Part shown: positions 9,391 to 17,061 of the stretch, piece by piece
Layout of the letters: the number at the start of each line of letters is the position of its first letter
Numbering within the stretch: position 1 is the stretch's first letter
Source of the DNA: Myxococcota bacterium
GTDB taxonomy: Bacteria; Myxococcota_A; UBA796; UBA9615; JAKLKC01
Reading direction: 5' to 3'
NCBI GenBank assembly: GCA_023150875.1
Contig: JAKLKC010000003.1
Coordinates: 157,192 to 221,191, forward strand
DNA: 64,000 bases
Notes under the pieces: generated by a model
The model's database searches: none
What the model saw: the letters and a program-made list of their open reading frames with translations, nothing else
What the model was told of the DNA's origin: nothing
Program-made: the position numbers and the translations under genes

Positions 9391-9424
9391 CCGTCCCGTG
9401 GGGGCTGGAGCGGGGAGGAACGTG

Positions 9425-10825
9425 ATGTCCGGAGTTCCCTCTCGAAGCGCCCGGGACCAGCTCGCCCTCCTCCACGGAGCCCTGGCGGGGAGACCCGACT
9501 TCGAACGGTGGAGCCGGGAACACGGCGTTGCCGGTTGGAGGGAGCTCCCCCCCGCGCCCGGCCGCTTTCCCGTGATCAGCGTCTGGAACGCGGCGGCCAC
9601 CTCCTTCTTCACCGCGGAGTTCGTTCCGGCGGATCCCGGCGTCCCGGACCCGGACCTCGAGTCCACCCCTTGGACGCGCGCGACGTCCTACCCGAACGTC
9701 CGGGTCGTGGAGCGGAGCCCCTCCACGCCGGACGACGCGCTGGAACGGACGGGGGCACTCCTCCCTTCGGGGGGAGGATTGCGCCGCGTCCTGCCCCGGG
9801 TGGACGGCAGTCCCTCGGGACCGGAGGACCCGGACCTGGAGGGCCTCGCACCCCCTCCCGCCTCGTGGGACGTGTACCAGCCTTCCCGGGAGGGGTGGGT
9901 GCGCCTCGGATTCGAGCACGAGGACCTCGTCGAGACGGAGGGCATCGGGGGCGTGCTCCTGCCGGAGATGCCGAGCTGCGAGCAACTCTCGGCGCGCTGC
10001 AAGCACCCCGACGACCCGAGGGTCTGGCTCGGAGGCGACGCCCTGGTCCACCCGGACGCCTTGCGGGAGAGGGCCAGGACCATGTTGGCGGCCGTGCAGT
10101 CGCCCCCTCCGCCCGGTCCTCCCGAGGCTCTGAAGAAGATGGTCGAGGCGCTGGTCCGGCTGTTCCACGAGCCCGGCGGACCTTACCGACTCTGCGCCCT
10201 CTCCATCGACGCGGAGCTGGCCCGGGACGCGACTCCCCTCGGCAAACTCAGCGGGATGGCGGACGGCCCCACCATGCGGAATTACACGTTCTGCGACCTG
10301 CTGACCCTGGAGTGGAGGCAGGGGACCTGCGACGAGTTCGCCATCGTGCTGGTGGGCCTGCTGCGGGCCCTCGGCGTCCCGGCGCGCCTGGTGTTCGCGG
10401 AGTACGAGTGCCGGGGGATCCAGACGTCCCACGCCTTCGCCGAGTACCACGACGGGGAGCGATGGGTCCACGCCGACCCCATCCTGAACCGGGTCGACCG
10501 GGCCGGCGATTACGCCCACCCGTCCCTGGGGGACGGCGCGTGGAGGGGGACCATGGTGTACCGCCCCTACTGCGCCCGGGACCCCGAGCGGCGCGGGGCG
10601 GTCGAACCCTGGGTAGACATCGGGTTCGTGCCCACCGAGCCCCGGGAGGAGACGGCCTACTCCGGTGGGACCCGCGAGCGCGGCGGGACAGGGGTCACCT
10701 CCCCTCGGACCCGCCGTCCGCCTCGGGCTCGCCCCCGTCGGCCAGGGCGAGGGCGGCCGCGCCCCGGGCCCGTGGGGCGCGGACCGGGACCCCGGGGGGG
10801 AGGTCGGCGACGGCGGTGGCGCTGA
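9425..10825 (+). CDS. Transglutaminase-like domain protein
   Basis: 466 residues. A cysteine-protease-like transglutaminase core lies at about residues 290-360: TCDEFAIVLVGLLRALGVPARLV supplies the nucleophile Cys at the start of the helix, TSHAFAEYHDGERWVHADP supplies the His and Asp. The N-terminal 280 residues are not recognised, with many Pro and Trp and no signal peptide. The ATG at 9425 follows GGGGAGGAA by 4 bp. The last 64 residues are Arg/Pro/Gly-rich and read through the end of the convergent glycosyltransferase gene (overlap 10695-10825), so they are probably read-through sequence or a recent C-terminal extension. Members act as peptidases, peptide amidases or cross-linkers; the substrate is unknown. 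Confidence 0.8.
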   Translation: MSGVPSRSARDQLALLHGALAGRPDFERWSREHGVAGWRELPPAPGRFPVISVWNAAATSFFTAEFVPADPGVPDPDLESTPWTRATSYPNVRVVERSPSTPDDALERTGALLPSGGGLRRVLPRVDGSPSGPEDPDLEGLAPPPASWDVYQPSREGWVRLGFEHEDLVETEGIGGVLLPEMPSCEQLSARCKHPDDPRVWLGGDALVHPDALRERARTMLAAVQSPPPPGPPEALKKMVEALVRLFHEPGGPYRLCALSIDAELARDATPLGKLSGMADGPTMRNYTFCDLLTLEWRQGTCDEFAIVLVGLLRALGVPARLVFAEYECRGIQTSHAFAEYHDGERWVHADPILNRVDRAGDYAHPSLGDGAWRGTMVYRPYCARDPERRGAVEPWVDIGFVPTEPREETAYSGGTRERGGTGVTSPRTRRPPRARPRRPGRGRPRPGPVGRGPGPRGGGRRRRWR

Positions 10826-11768
10826 CCACGGACCGGATCCGGTAGGGCTGCTTGCCCTGGATCTCGAAGCTCATCCGGATCATCACCTCGGCGATGAGGC
10901 CGAAGAAGAAGCTGTTGAACCCCAGCAACACCAGCACCCCCGCCAGCACCACGAGCGGGTTCTTGTGCATCCAGGTGCCGTACGCGGCCTTCATCCACAG
11001 CGCGCCGCCGGCGGCGACGAAGCCCGCGAAGATGCTGGCGAACCCGGCGTAGCCGAAGAAGTAGATGGGGTTGACGTAGAAGTCGCGGATGAACTTGACG
11101 GTGAGCAGGTCCAGCAGCACCCGGAAGACCCGCCCCAGGCCGTACTTGCTGGTGCCGCGGGTGCGGGGGTGGTGGCGCACCGGCACCTCCACCAGGCGGG
11201 CCCCGGCCCAGGTCACGTAGATGGGGATGAACCGGTGCATCTGCCCGTACAGGGGGATGTCCTGGAGGAACTCCCGCCGGTAGACCTTGAGGGTGCAGCC
11301 GTAGTCGTGGAGCGGCACCTTCGAGACCCGGGAGATCAGCCGGTTCGCCAGGATCGACGGCAGCTTCCTGTCGAGGAAGCGGTCCTGGCGGCTCCTGCGC
11401 CAGCCGCACACCAGGTCGTAGCCGTCGTCGAGCTTGCCCAGCATCATGGGGATGTCGGCGGGGTCGTTCTGGAGGTCGGCGTCGATGCTGACCAGCACGT
11501 CATGGCGGGCCAGGCGGAAGCCGGCGCTCATCGCCGCGGTCTGCCCGTAGTTCCGGACGAAGTGGACGACCCGCACCCGGGGGTCCAGGGCGGCGAGGCG
11601 GTCCGCCTCCTCCCCCGATCCGTCGGCGGATCCGTCGTCGATCAGGAGCAGCTCGAAGGGGACCCCCGCGAGCTCCATCGCGTCGGCGATCGCCCGGTGG
11701 AGGTGGGGCAGGTTCTCCACCTCGTCGTACACCGGCACCACGATCGAGATCGCCGGCTTCGCGGCCAA
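10695..11768 (-). CDS. GT2 glycosyltransferase with C-terminal membrane helices (GtrB/DPM1-like)
   Basis: 357 residues. It begins LAAKPAISIVVPVYDE, followed by LLLIDDGSADGS and the metal-binding SIDADLQNDP, the A-family GT2 signature. The order of motifs and the two C-terminal hydrophobic segments (about residues 240-320) match polyprenyl-phosphate glycosyltransferases such as GtrB or ArnC, which load a sugar on undecaprenyl phosphate at the inner membrane. The TTG start at 11768 is preferred because GAGGAGG lies 7 bp upstream and the fold begins at once. In-frame ATGs at 11828 and 11894 would add a Pro/Gly-rich tail. The C terminus beyond the second helix is Ala/Pro-rich and overlaps the facing gene. 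Confidence 0.88.
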   Translation of the reverse strand: MAAKPAISIVVPVYDEVENLPHLHRAIADAMELAGVPFELLLIDDGSADGSGEEADRLAALDPRVRVVHFVRNYGQTAAMSAGFRLARHDVLVSIDADLQNDPADIPMMLGKLDDGYDLVCGWRRSRQDRFLDRKLPSILANRLISRVSKVPLHDYGCTLKVYRREFLQDIPLYGQMHRFIPIYVTWAGARLVEVPVRHHPRTRGTSKYGLGRVFRVLLDLLTVKFIRDFYVNPIYFFGYAGFASIFAGFVAAGGALWMKAAYGTWMHKNPLVVLAGVLVLLGFNSFFFGLIAEVMIRMSFEIQGKQPYRIRSVVSATAVADLPPGVPVRAPRARGAAALALADGGEPEADGGSEGR

Positions 11769-11978
11769 TGGGGGTCCTCCTCGCCACTCGGGCGTCCCGG
11801 GGGCGCCCTCGCCGGCAGCATAGCCCATCGCGCCCGACCCCGACAGGAACGGCCTCCGTGGCGGCGGGAGGCGCCCGCCCGCCAGGAAGTTCACCAGAAC
11901 GATACCGATCCGGACGCCGCGCGGGGTGCGCGGAGGGGGCCGGGCGGTCTAGAATCCCCGGACCTCGTGGAGCCGACG

Positions 11979-13040
11979 ATGCACCTGCCGCCCGTCCGCC
12001 TCCCTCCCCTCGCCCTGGCGCTCGGCGCCGCGGTGGGCCTGCTGTCCGCGCCGGCCGCGGTCCGCGCGGGGGGAGGCGCCTTCCTCACCATCCAGTCCGA
12101 CACCGTCACCCTCCCGGGGGAGCAGCCCGTCCTGGTGATGGTGCCCGAGGACGACGTCGCCCGGGTCGAGGTGCGCCTCGTGCGCGGCGACGGGGTGGTC
12201 AAGACCCTCACCGCCCAGAACATCCCCGGGGGGAGCGAGAAGTCCTTCACCTGGGCGCAGCCCGAGGGGCGCTTCGAGTACGCGGTGACCGCCAAGGCCA
12301 CCTTCCGCGACCGGACGACCTGGGAGGGGGAGGACTCCTACACCATCACCGCCGCCACCCTGCTCAAGGGGGACATCCCCGTCGAGACCGTGGACCCCTC
12401 CGCCCGCTCCTTCGAGATCCGCACGTCCCGGCCGGCGAGCCGGGTGGACGTGTCGGTGGTGGGCGAGGACCTCTCCGAGGTCGCCAAGGCCACCGTGCCC
12501 CTTCCGGGGCAGAAGGGCACGCCCCAGACCGTCACCTGGCCCGAGACGGAAGCCCGGGTGTTCAAGGTGATTGCCCGCGCCTACGACGAGTGGGGCTTCT
12601 GGACCGAGGCGGAGATCAACCTCTGGAGCCTGGAGATCCCCCACGAGGAGGTCGTCTTCCCGACGAACTCCTACCAGGTCCTGGCAGACGAGGCGCCCAA
12701 GCTGGACCGCGCCTACCGGCTCATCGACGAGGCCGTGGTCAAGTACGGCGACCTGGTGCAGGTCCGCCTGTTCATCGCCGGCTACACCGACACCGTCGGG
12801 GATCCCGGCAGCAACCAGGGCCTCAGCGAGAACCGCGCCCGGTCCATCGCCTCGTACTTCCGGACCAAGGGGTTCAAGTTCCCCATCTTCTTCCAGGGCT
12901 TCGGGGAGAGCGTGCTGGCTGTGCCCACGGACGACGGCGTCGACATGCACGCGAACCGCCGCGCCCTCTACGTGCTCGCCGCCTCGTTCCCCGGACGCAC
13001 CAAGGACCTGCCCCGGGCGAACTGGAAGCGGCTGCCTTGA
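11979..13040 (+). CDS. Secreted OmpA-domain protein
   Basis: 353 residues with a signal peptide (hydrophobic residues about 8-28, cleavage near AVRAGG). The middle 180 residues are predicted beta sandwich, possibly two Ig-like modules. The C-terminal 120 residues form an OmpA/MotB peptidoglycan-binding domain (VQVRLFIAGYTDTVGD, SNQGLSENRARSIASYF, GESVLAVPTDDG, ANRRA). It probably sits in the periplasm or outer membrane and holds the peptidoglycan. The start is supported by GGAG 6 bp upstream. The stop overlaps the TTG start of the next gene. Confidence 0.88.
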   Translation: MHLPPVRLPPLALALGAAVGLLSAPAAVRAGGGAFLTIQSDTVTLPGEQPVLVMVPEDDVARVEVRLVRGDGVVKTLTAQNIPGGSEKSFTWAQPEGRFEYAVTAKATFRDRTTWEGEDSYTITAATLLKGDIPVETVDPSARSFEIRTSRPASRVDVSVVGEDLSEVAKATVPLPGQKGTPQTVTWPETEARVFKVIARAYDEWGFWTEAEINLWSLEIPHEEVVFPTNSYQVLADEAPKLDRAYRLIDEAVVKYGDLVQVRLFIAGYTDTVGDPGSNQGLSENRARSIASYFRTKGFKFPIFFQGFGESVLAVPTDDGVDMHANRRALYVLAASFPGRTKDLPRANWKRLP

Positions 13041-13615
13041 GGGAGTCCCCCGATGGGGCGGGGGGGCCGATCCGCAGCCCCGCGCTCCCGGACCGGGACC
13101 GGGGCCGGAGGCTCTCCCGCCTGTCCTGGCTGTGGGTGGCGGTCGCGGCGGCGCTGGCCTTCTGGATCGGTGGGCCGGAGCCCCCCCTCCTGGAGACGGC
13201 CGAGTCGGTGCCCGCCCCCAAGCTGGAGGCGAGGGTCCTGGGGGAGGGCCACCTGTCCCTGGAGGACCTCCGGGGGAAGGTGGTGGTGGTGAACTTCTGG
13301 GCGACCTGGTGCCCCCCCTGCCGGAAGGAGGTCCCGGAGCTGGCCGCCTTCGCCACCTCCCACCCCGACGTGCCCCTGCTGGGGGTGGCGGTCAGCAGCG
13401 GGGACGACGGCAAGGTCAAGGCGACCGCCCGGGCCCTCGGCATCAACTACCGGGTGCTCATGGGCACCCGCGCCGTCTCCGACGCCTGGCGGGTCTCCTC
13501 GATCCCCGTCACTTACGTGGTGGACCCCCGGGGCCGCGTCGTGCAGGGGTGGCAGGGCCCGGTGACCGCCGACGACCTCGCCCGGGCGGTGGCGCGGGTG
13601 CGGGAACGGGGTTGA
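13037..13615 (+). CDS. TlpA/ResA-like thiol-disulfide oxidoreductase
   Basis: 192 residues. One N-terminal membrane anchor (SWLWVAVAAALAFWIGG) is followed by a thioredoxin fold with WATWCPPCRKEVPEL (active-site CPPC) and the cis-Pro loop SSIPVTYVVD. It is expected in the periplasm, reducing disulfides as in cytochrome c maturation or other redox control. I assign the TTG at 13037, which overlaps the stop of the OmpA-like gene as TTGA, because the frame otherwise lacks a Met before the membrane anchor. The overlap suggests translational coupling of the two envelope proteins. A later alternative start cannot be ruled out. Confidence 0.85.
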   Translation: MRESPDGAGGPIRSPALPDRDRGRRLSRLSWLWVAVAAALAFWIGGPEPPLLETAESVPAPKLEARVLGEGHLSLEDLRGKVVVVNFWATWCPPCRKEVPELAAFATSHPDVPLLGVAVSSGDDGKVKATARALGINYRVLMGTRAVSDAWRVSSIPVTYVVDPRGRVVQGWQGPVTADDLARAVARVRERG

Positions 13616-13659
13616 CCCGGGCCGAGCGCCCTTCCGCCCCACCGGGCCGCTCCTCGCCC

Positions 13660-14049
13660 CTACTTCCCATCATCCGTGGCCGTCGGGACTCCACGGACCC
13701 GCCCCCGGGCCAGCGCGTCCGCCACCCCCTCCCGCCGGGCCCGCGCCGTCGCCGCGATCTGGAGGCGGCCGACCAGGTGGATCCAGTCGGGGACCTCGTC
13801 CCGCGGGAGGAGGGGCACCACCCCCAGGAAGACCCGCGCCAGGGCCGACAGGTCCTCGGCGTCCAGCCGGCGGCCCCGCTGGAGACGGTTGCGGAGCCGG
13901 GTGGCGTCCTCCATCCCGGCCACCGCCGCCTGCCCGTCGGGGCGCCCCACCGCCTCCCCGACCTCGCCGACGGTCACCCCCCGCAGCAGCGCCCAGGCGT
14001 GTTCGAGGCGCGCCAGGGTCTCGTCGCGGCTGGGCGGGGCGGTGGGCAC
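13660..14049 (-). CDS. Hypothetical protein with a recognisable promoter
   Basis: 129 residues, mostly helical and Arg/Ala/Leu-rich, with no family I can name. It has no signal or membrane segment. It is likely real because of strong G/C third positions and a promoter-like sequence 36-64 bp upstream (TTGACA then ATACAT). It is divergent from the Uma2 nuclease gene and convergent with the TlpA-like gene (45-bp gap). Confidence 0.6.
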   Translation of the reverse strand: MPTAPPSRDETLARLEHAWALLRGVTVGEVGEAVGRPDGQAAVAGMEDATRLRNRLQRGRRLDAEDLSALARVFLGVVPLLPRDEVPDWIHLVGRLQIAATARARREGVADALARGRVRGVPTATDDGK

Positions 14050-14080
14050 GGCGGATCCCGGTGGGGTCGAGCGGGCTCGT

Positions 14081-14113
14081 CCGTATGTATCTCGTTCGCC
14101 ATACGGATGTCAA
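14081..14113 (-). promoter_or_regulatory. Sigma-70-like promoter with embedded inverted repeat
   Basis: On the minus strand TTGACA (14113-14108) is followed after 17 bases by ATACAT (14090-14085), a consensus -35 with a weak -10. The inverted repeat CCGTATG (14081-14087) / CATACGG (14100-14106) covers the -10 and most of the spacer, where an operator would block transcription. The patch is AT-richer than its surroundings. It should drive the 129-residue orphan. Confidence 0.45.
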
Positions 14114-14253
14114 CCACTCCCGGGGGCGACCCCCTGGATTCGCACCCCGCGCGCCGCGCCTCCGCGGGGTCCGGGTGGCCGGGGAGAGCGCGGAGGTGCG
14201 ATATTGATCCGGTGCGCCGCGGCCCGCCCCCACGCCGGCCGCCAGGATCCCCG

Positions 14254-14835
14254 ATGTCCGTCGCCCGCAAGACCCGCTTCACCGAGGCCGAGTACCTGGC
14301 CCTCGCCGGCGCGAGCGAGGAGAAGCTGGAGTTCGTGGGTGGCGAGGTGTTCTCGATGGCGGGGGGGACGCCCCGGCACAACCAGATCGCCACCAACGTG
14401 GCGGGGGCCCTCTGGGGGGCGCTGCGGCGCGGCCCCTGCGTCCCCTACAACTCCGACCAGCGCGTGCACGTCGTCGAGACGGGGCTCTGGGCCTACCCCG
14501 ACGTCACGTTGGTGTGCGGAGCGCCCCGCCCGAGCCCGGTCCACGCCGACTCCGTCGTCAACCCGACGCTGATCATCGAGGTGCTGAGTCCCGGCACCGA
14601 GCACTACGACCGGCACGAGAAGGCCGCCCACTACCGCCGGATCCCCGAGCTGCGGGACTACGTCCTGGTCGCCCAGGACCGCCGCCGCGTCGAGCACTTC
14701 CACCGCATCGACGCCGAGCGCTGGGAGTTCCGGGAGTACGAGGGCTCCGGGATCGTCCCCCTGACCGCCGTCGGCGCCTCGCTGCCCCTGGACGACGTCT
14801 ACGACCGGGTCGACCTGGCGGCACCGGCGAGGTAG
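14254..14835 (+). CDS. Uma2 family endonuclease-like protein (DUF820)
   Basis: 193 residues, the standard length. It carries the Uma2/DUF820 series: FTEAEYLAL near the start, YEL-like EKLEFVGGEVFSMAGG, WAYPDVTLVCG, then LIIEVLSPGTEHYDRHEKAAHYRRIPELRDYVLV, which supplies the Asp, Glu and Lys of the PD-(D/E)xK nuclease fold. The family is abundant and often multicopy in cyanobacteria and myxobacteria and has an uncertain biological role. No partner gene is visible. Confidence 0.92.
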   Translation: MSVARKTRFTEAEYLALAGASEEKLEFVGGEVFSMAGGTPRHNQIATNVAGALWGALRRGPCVPYNSDQRVHVVETGLWAYPDVTLVCGAPRPSPVHADSVVNPTLIIEVLSPGTEHYDRHEKAAHYRRIPELRDYVLVAQDRRRVEHFHRIDAERWEFREYEGSGIVPLTAVGASLPLDDVYDRVDLAAPAR

Positions 14836-14891
14836 CTCCGGCGGGAGCGCCGACCCCCGGGCCATCCCGAGGGCCGGCACCCACCGCGCCC

Positions 14892-16964
14892 CTACCGCTT
14901 CCCGAGGATCACGGTCTGGATGGGCTCGTCGGGATCCTCCACGTCGGCGGCGACGACGCCCCTCTCGGCGACGGCGTACAGCACGTCCTCGATGAACACC
15001 GTGCGGCGGATCCGCTCGTCGACGGCCGACGACCGGCCGCCACGATCCCGCCGCTCGCGCTTCGACAGGACGGCCCCGGCGTCGAGCCTCCCGGCCAGGG
15101 ACAGGCCCCGCCGGACGTCCACGTCGTACACGTGCAGCCCGTTGAACGCCTCGCCGTCGACCCCGTGGGAGATCACCGGGACCGCCAGCACCCCCTCGGG
15201 GGCCCAGTAGGCGAAGGCGTGGTGCTCGTAGAGGGCCTCGCTCATCCCCTCCCCCGCCTCGATCATCGTCCGGTCCACCAGCTCGGGCCGGTCGATGTCC
15301 GACACGTCGAAGAGGGAGATCTGCATGCCCTCGGTGCGGTTGGAGGCGGGGTCCACCTCCATGCCCACCGCCAGCAGGTGGTCGTCGCCGACGGGGTGCA
15401 GGTAGGTGGAGTAGCCCGTCACCTTCAGCTCGCCGCCCACCCGGGGGTCCCGCGGGTCCGAGAGGTCCAGGGCGAAGAGGGGGTCGACCCGCTCGAAGGT
15501 GACCACGTAGCCCCTCGGGCCCATGAAGCGAACGGCGTACAGCGCCTCCCCGGGGGCGATGTCCTGGATGGCGCCCAGGGTCCGAAGCCGGTCCCCGCTG
15601 GGGCGCAGCACCGTCACCCGGCTGGTGAGCTTGCCCCCCCGAGTGGTCAGGTCGGTGGTGGCGACCCGCAGGTCCCCCTCCCACTCCCCGAGGGAGAACG
15701 AGTCCACCAGGCGGCCGGGCACCCGCCCGCTGGCGACGTAGGCCGGGCCCAGCTCGGGGTCCAGGTCCGCCACCTGGAAGGCGTGGAGGTCCGTCGCCGG
15801 GGACGCGGCGGGCGCGATCCGGAGGTCCGGCGCGTCGGGCCTCCCCCGGCGACCGGGGCGGGCCAGGGGGACGGGGACCGCCTCCAGGGGCGCCGCCCCC
15901 GCCAGCACCAGGGAGTCGGTGGAGGCGTAGACGGTGTCCACCTGGGCCCAGAGTCCCTGCACCAGGGGCTCGGCCTCGGGATCCCCGAGGTCCACGGCGA
16001 CGACCAGCGTCAGCGGCGGCGCCGGGGCCGACTCGGGCAGGTTCACGTCGCGCCAGACGGCGTCGCACTCCACCGCGGGACCGACCTCCACCCGCCCCCC
16101 CTCGTCCTCCAGGGACAGGGTGGGCATCCAGTCCACGAACGACGACATCATCACGCGGAATCGGTGCTGGATCTCGGGGTCCAGCCGGGAGAGGTCCCGG
16201 GTGATCTCCGGGTCCAGGGCGGGCGGCGACACCTGCCAGCGGGACGCCAGCACCAGGGTGTCCCCCACCAGGCGGGAGTCGACGAAGTCACCGCCGATGG
16301 CGATCCGGCGCTGGAAGCGGGGCTCGTCCTCCCCCCGCAGCGCGTAGAGGTCCAGGGCGATCCCCTGCCGGGAGGGCTCCACCCCTCGCCCGCCGTGGCC
16401 CCGCGCCCCGGCGCCGGGCGGCTCCGCCACGCGGCTCAGCACCGCCGCCTCGTCCCCGCGCACGTACAGCCCGATGGGATCCCCCGGCAGGTCCACCCGG
16501 GCGACCTCCTCCATCCGCTCGGGGGGCCAGGCCCGGACCAGCACCAGCTCGTTCCCGCTGAGCACGTACAGGATCTCCCCGTCGTTCTCCACCACGTCGG
16601 GCTCGTCCACCCCCTCCTCCTGGACGTTGGTCTCCGAGGCGCGGGCGGCCCCGGAGCCGGCGCCGTCGGCGGCGGCCTCGGCGGCCAACCCGGTGGCCGG
16701 CCCTCCCCGCAGGACCAGCGGGCCGGGCCCCCCGCGCCACGACGGCTCCCTCAGGGCCGCGCCCCGGAAGGCGGCCTCCATCGCCCGGCAGTCCCGGAAC
16801 CGCTCCAGCCGGGGCCCGTCGTCCCGGCGCCGCTCCTCCCTCGCCGCCGGCCTCTCCCTCTCCCCCCGATCCCGCACTCCGCGGGCGTCGGCGGGGCCCG
16901 GCGGGGCCACGATCCCGATGGCGGCCACCCACGCGAGCCACCCCACCCTCGACCTTCCGTCCAT
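14892..16964 (-). CDS. Secreted beta-propeller protein (Pfam Beta_propel family)
   Basis: 690 residues. A short signal segment (VGWLAWVAAIGIVAPPGPADA) is followed by an Arg/Glu-rich linker, then ETNVQEEGVDEPDVVENDGEILYVLSGNELV, which is the entry motif of the beta-propeller domain family PF09826. Six to seven WD-like blades fill the rest. It is expected to be exported; family members are described only structurally. GGGAGG lies 5 bp before ATG 16964. The open frame extends 28 codons upstream, but those codons lack a good ribosome site. It follows the TolB-like lipoprotein gene by 97 bp on the same strand. Confidence 0.85.
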   Translation of the reverse strand: MDGRSRVGWLAWVAAIGIVAPPGPADARGVRDRGERERPAAREERRRDDGPRLERFRDCRAMEAAFRGAALREPSWRGGPGPLVLRGGPATGLAAEAAADGAGSGAARASETNVQEEGVDEPDVVENDGEILYVLSGNELVLVRAWPPERMEEVARVDLPGDPIGLYVRGDEAAVLSRVAEPPGAGARGHGGRGVEPSRQGIALDLYALRGEDEPRFQRRIAIGGDFVDSRLVGDTLVLASRWQVSPPALDPEITRDLSRLDPEIQHRFRVMMSSFVDWMPTLSLEDEGGRVEVGPAVECDAVWRDVNLPESAPAPPLTLVVAVDLGDPEAEPLVQGLWAQVDTVYASTDSLVLAGAAPLEAVPVPLARPGRRGRPDAPDLRIAPAASPATDLHAFQVADLDPELGPAYVASGRVPGRLVDSFSLGEWEGDLRVATTDLTTRGGKLTSRVTVLRPSGDRLRTLGAIQDIAPGEALYAVRFMGPRGYVVTFERVDPLFALDLSDPRDPRVGGELKVTGYSTYLHPVGDDHLLAVGMEVDPASNRTEGMQISLFDVSDIDRPELVDRTMIEAGEGMSEALYEHHAFAYWAPEGVLAVPVISHGVDGEAFNGLHVYDVDVRRGLSLAGRLDAGAVLSKRERRDRGGRSSAVDERIRRTVFIEDVLYAVAERGVVAADVEDPDEPIQTVILGKR

Positions 16965-17061
16965 GGAAACCTCCCGGCAGTCCTTGCCATGGGGGAGGCG
17001 GGGCGGATCCCTCCCCGCCCGCGCTCCCCTGCCCGGTCCCCGCAGCAAGGGGCGTACCTCG

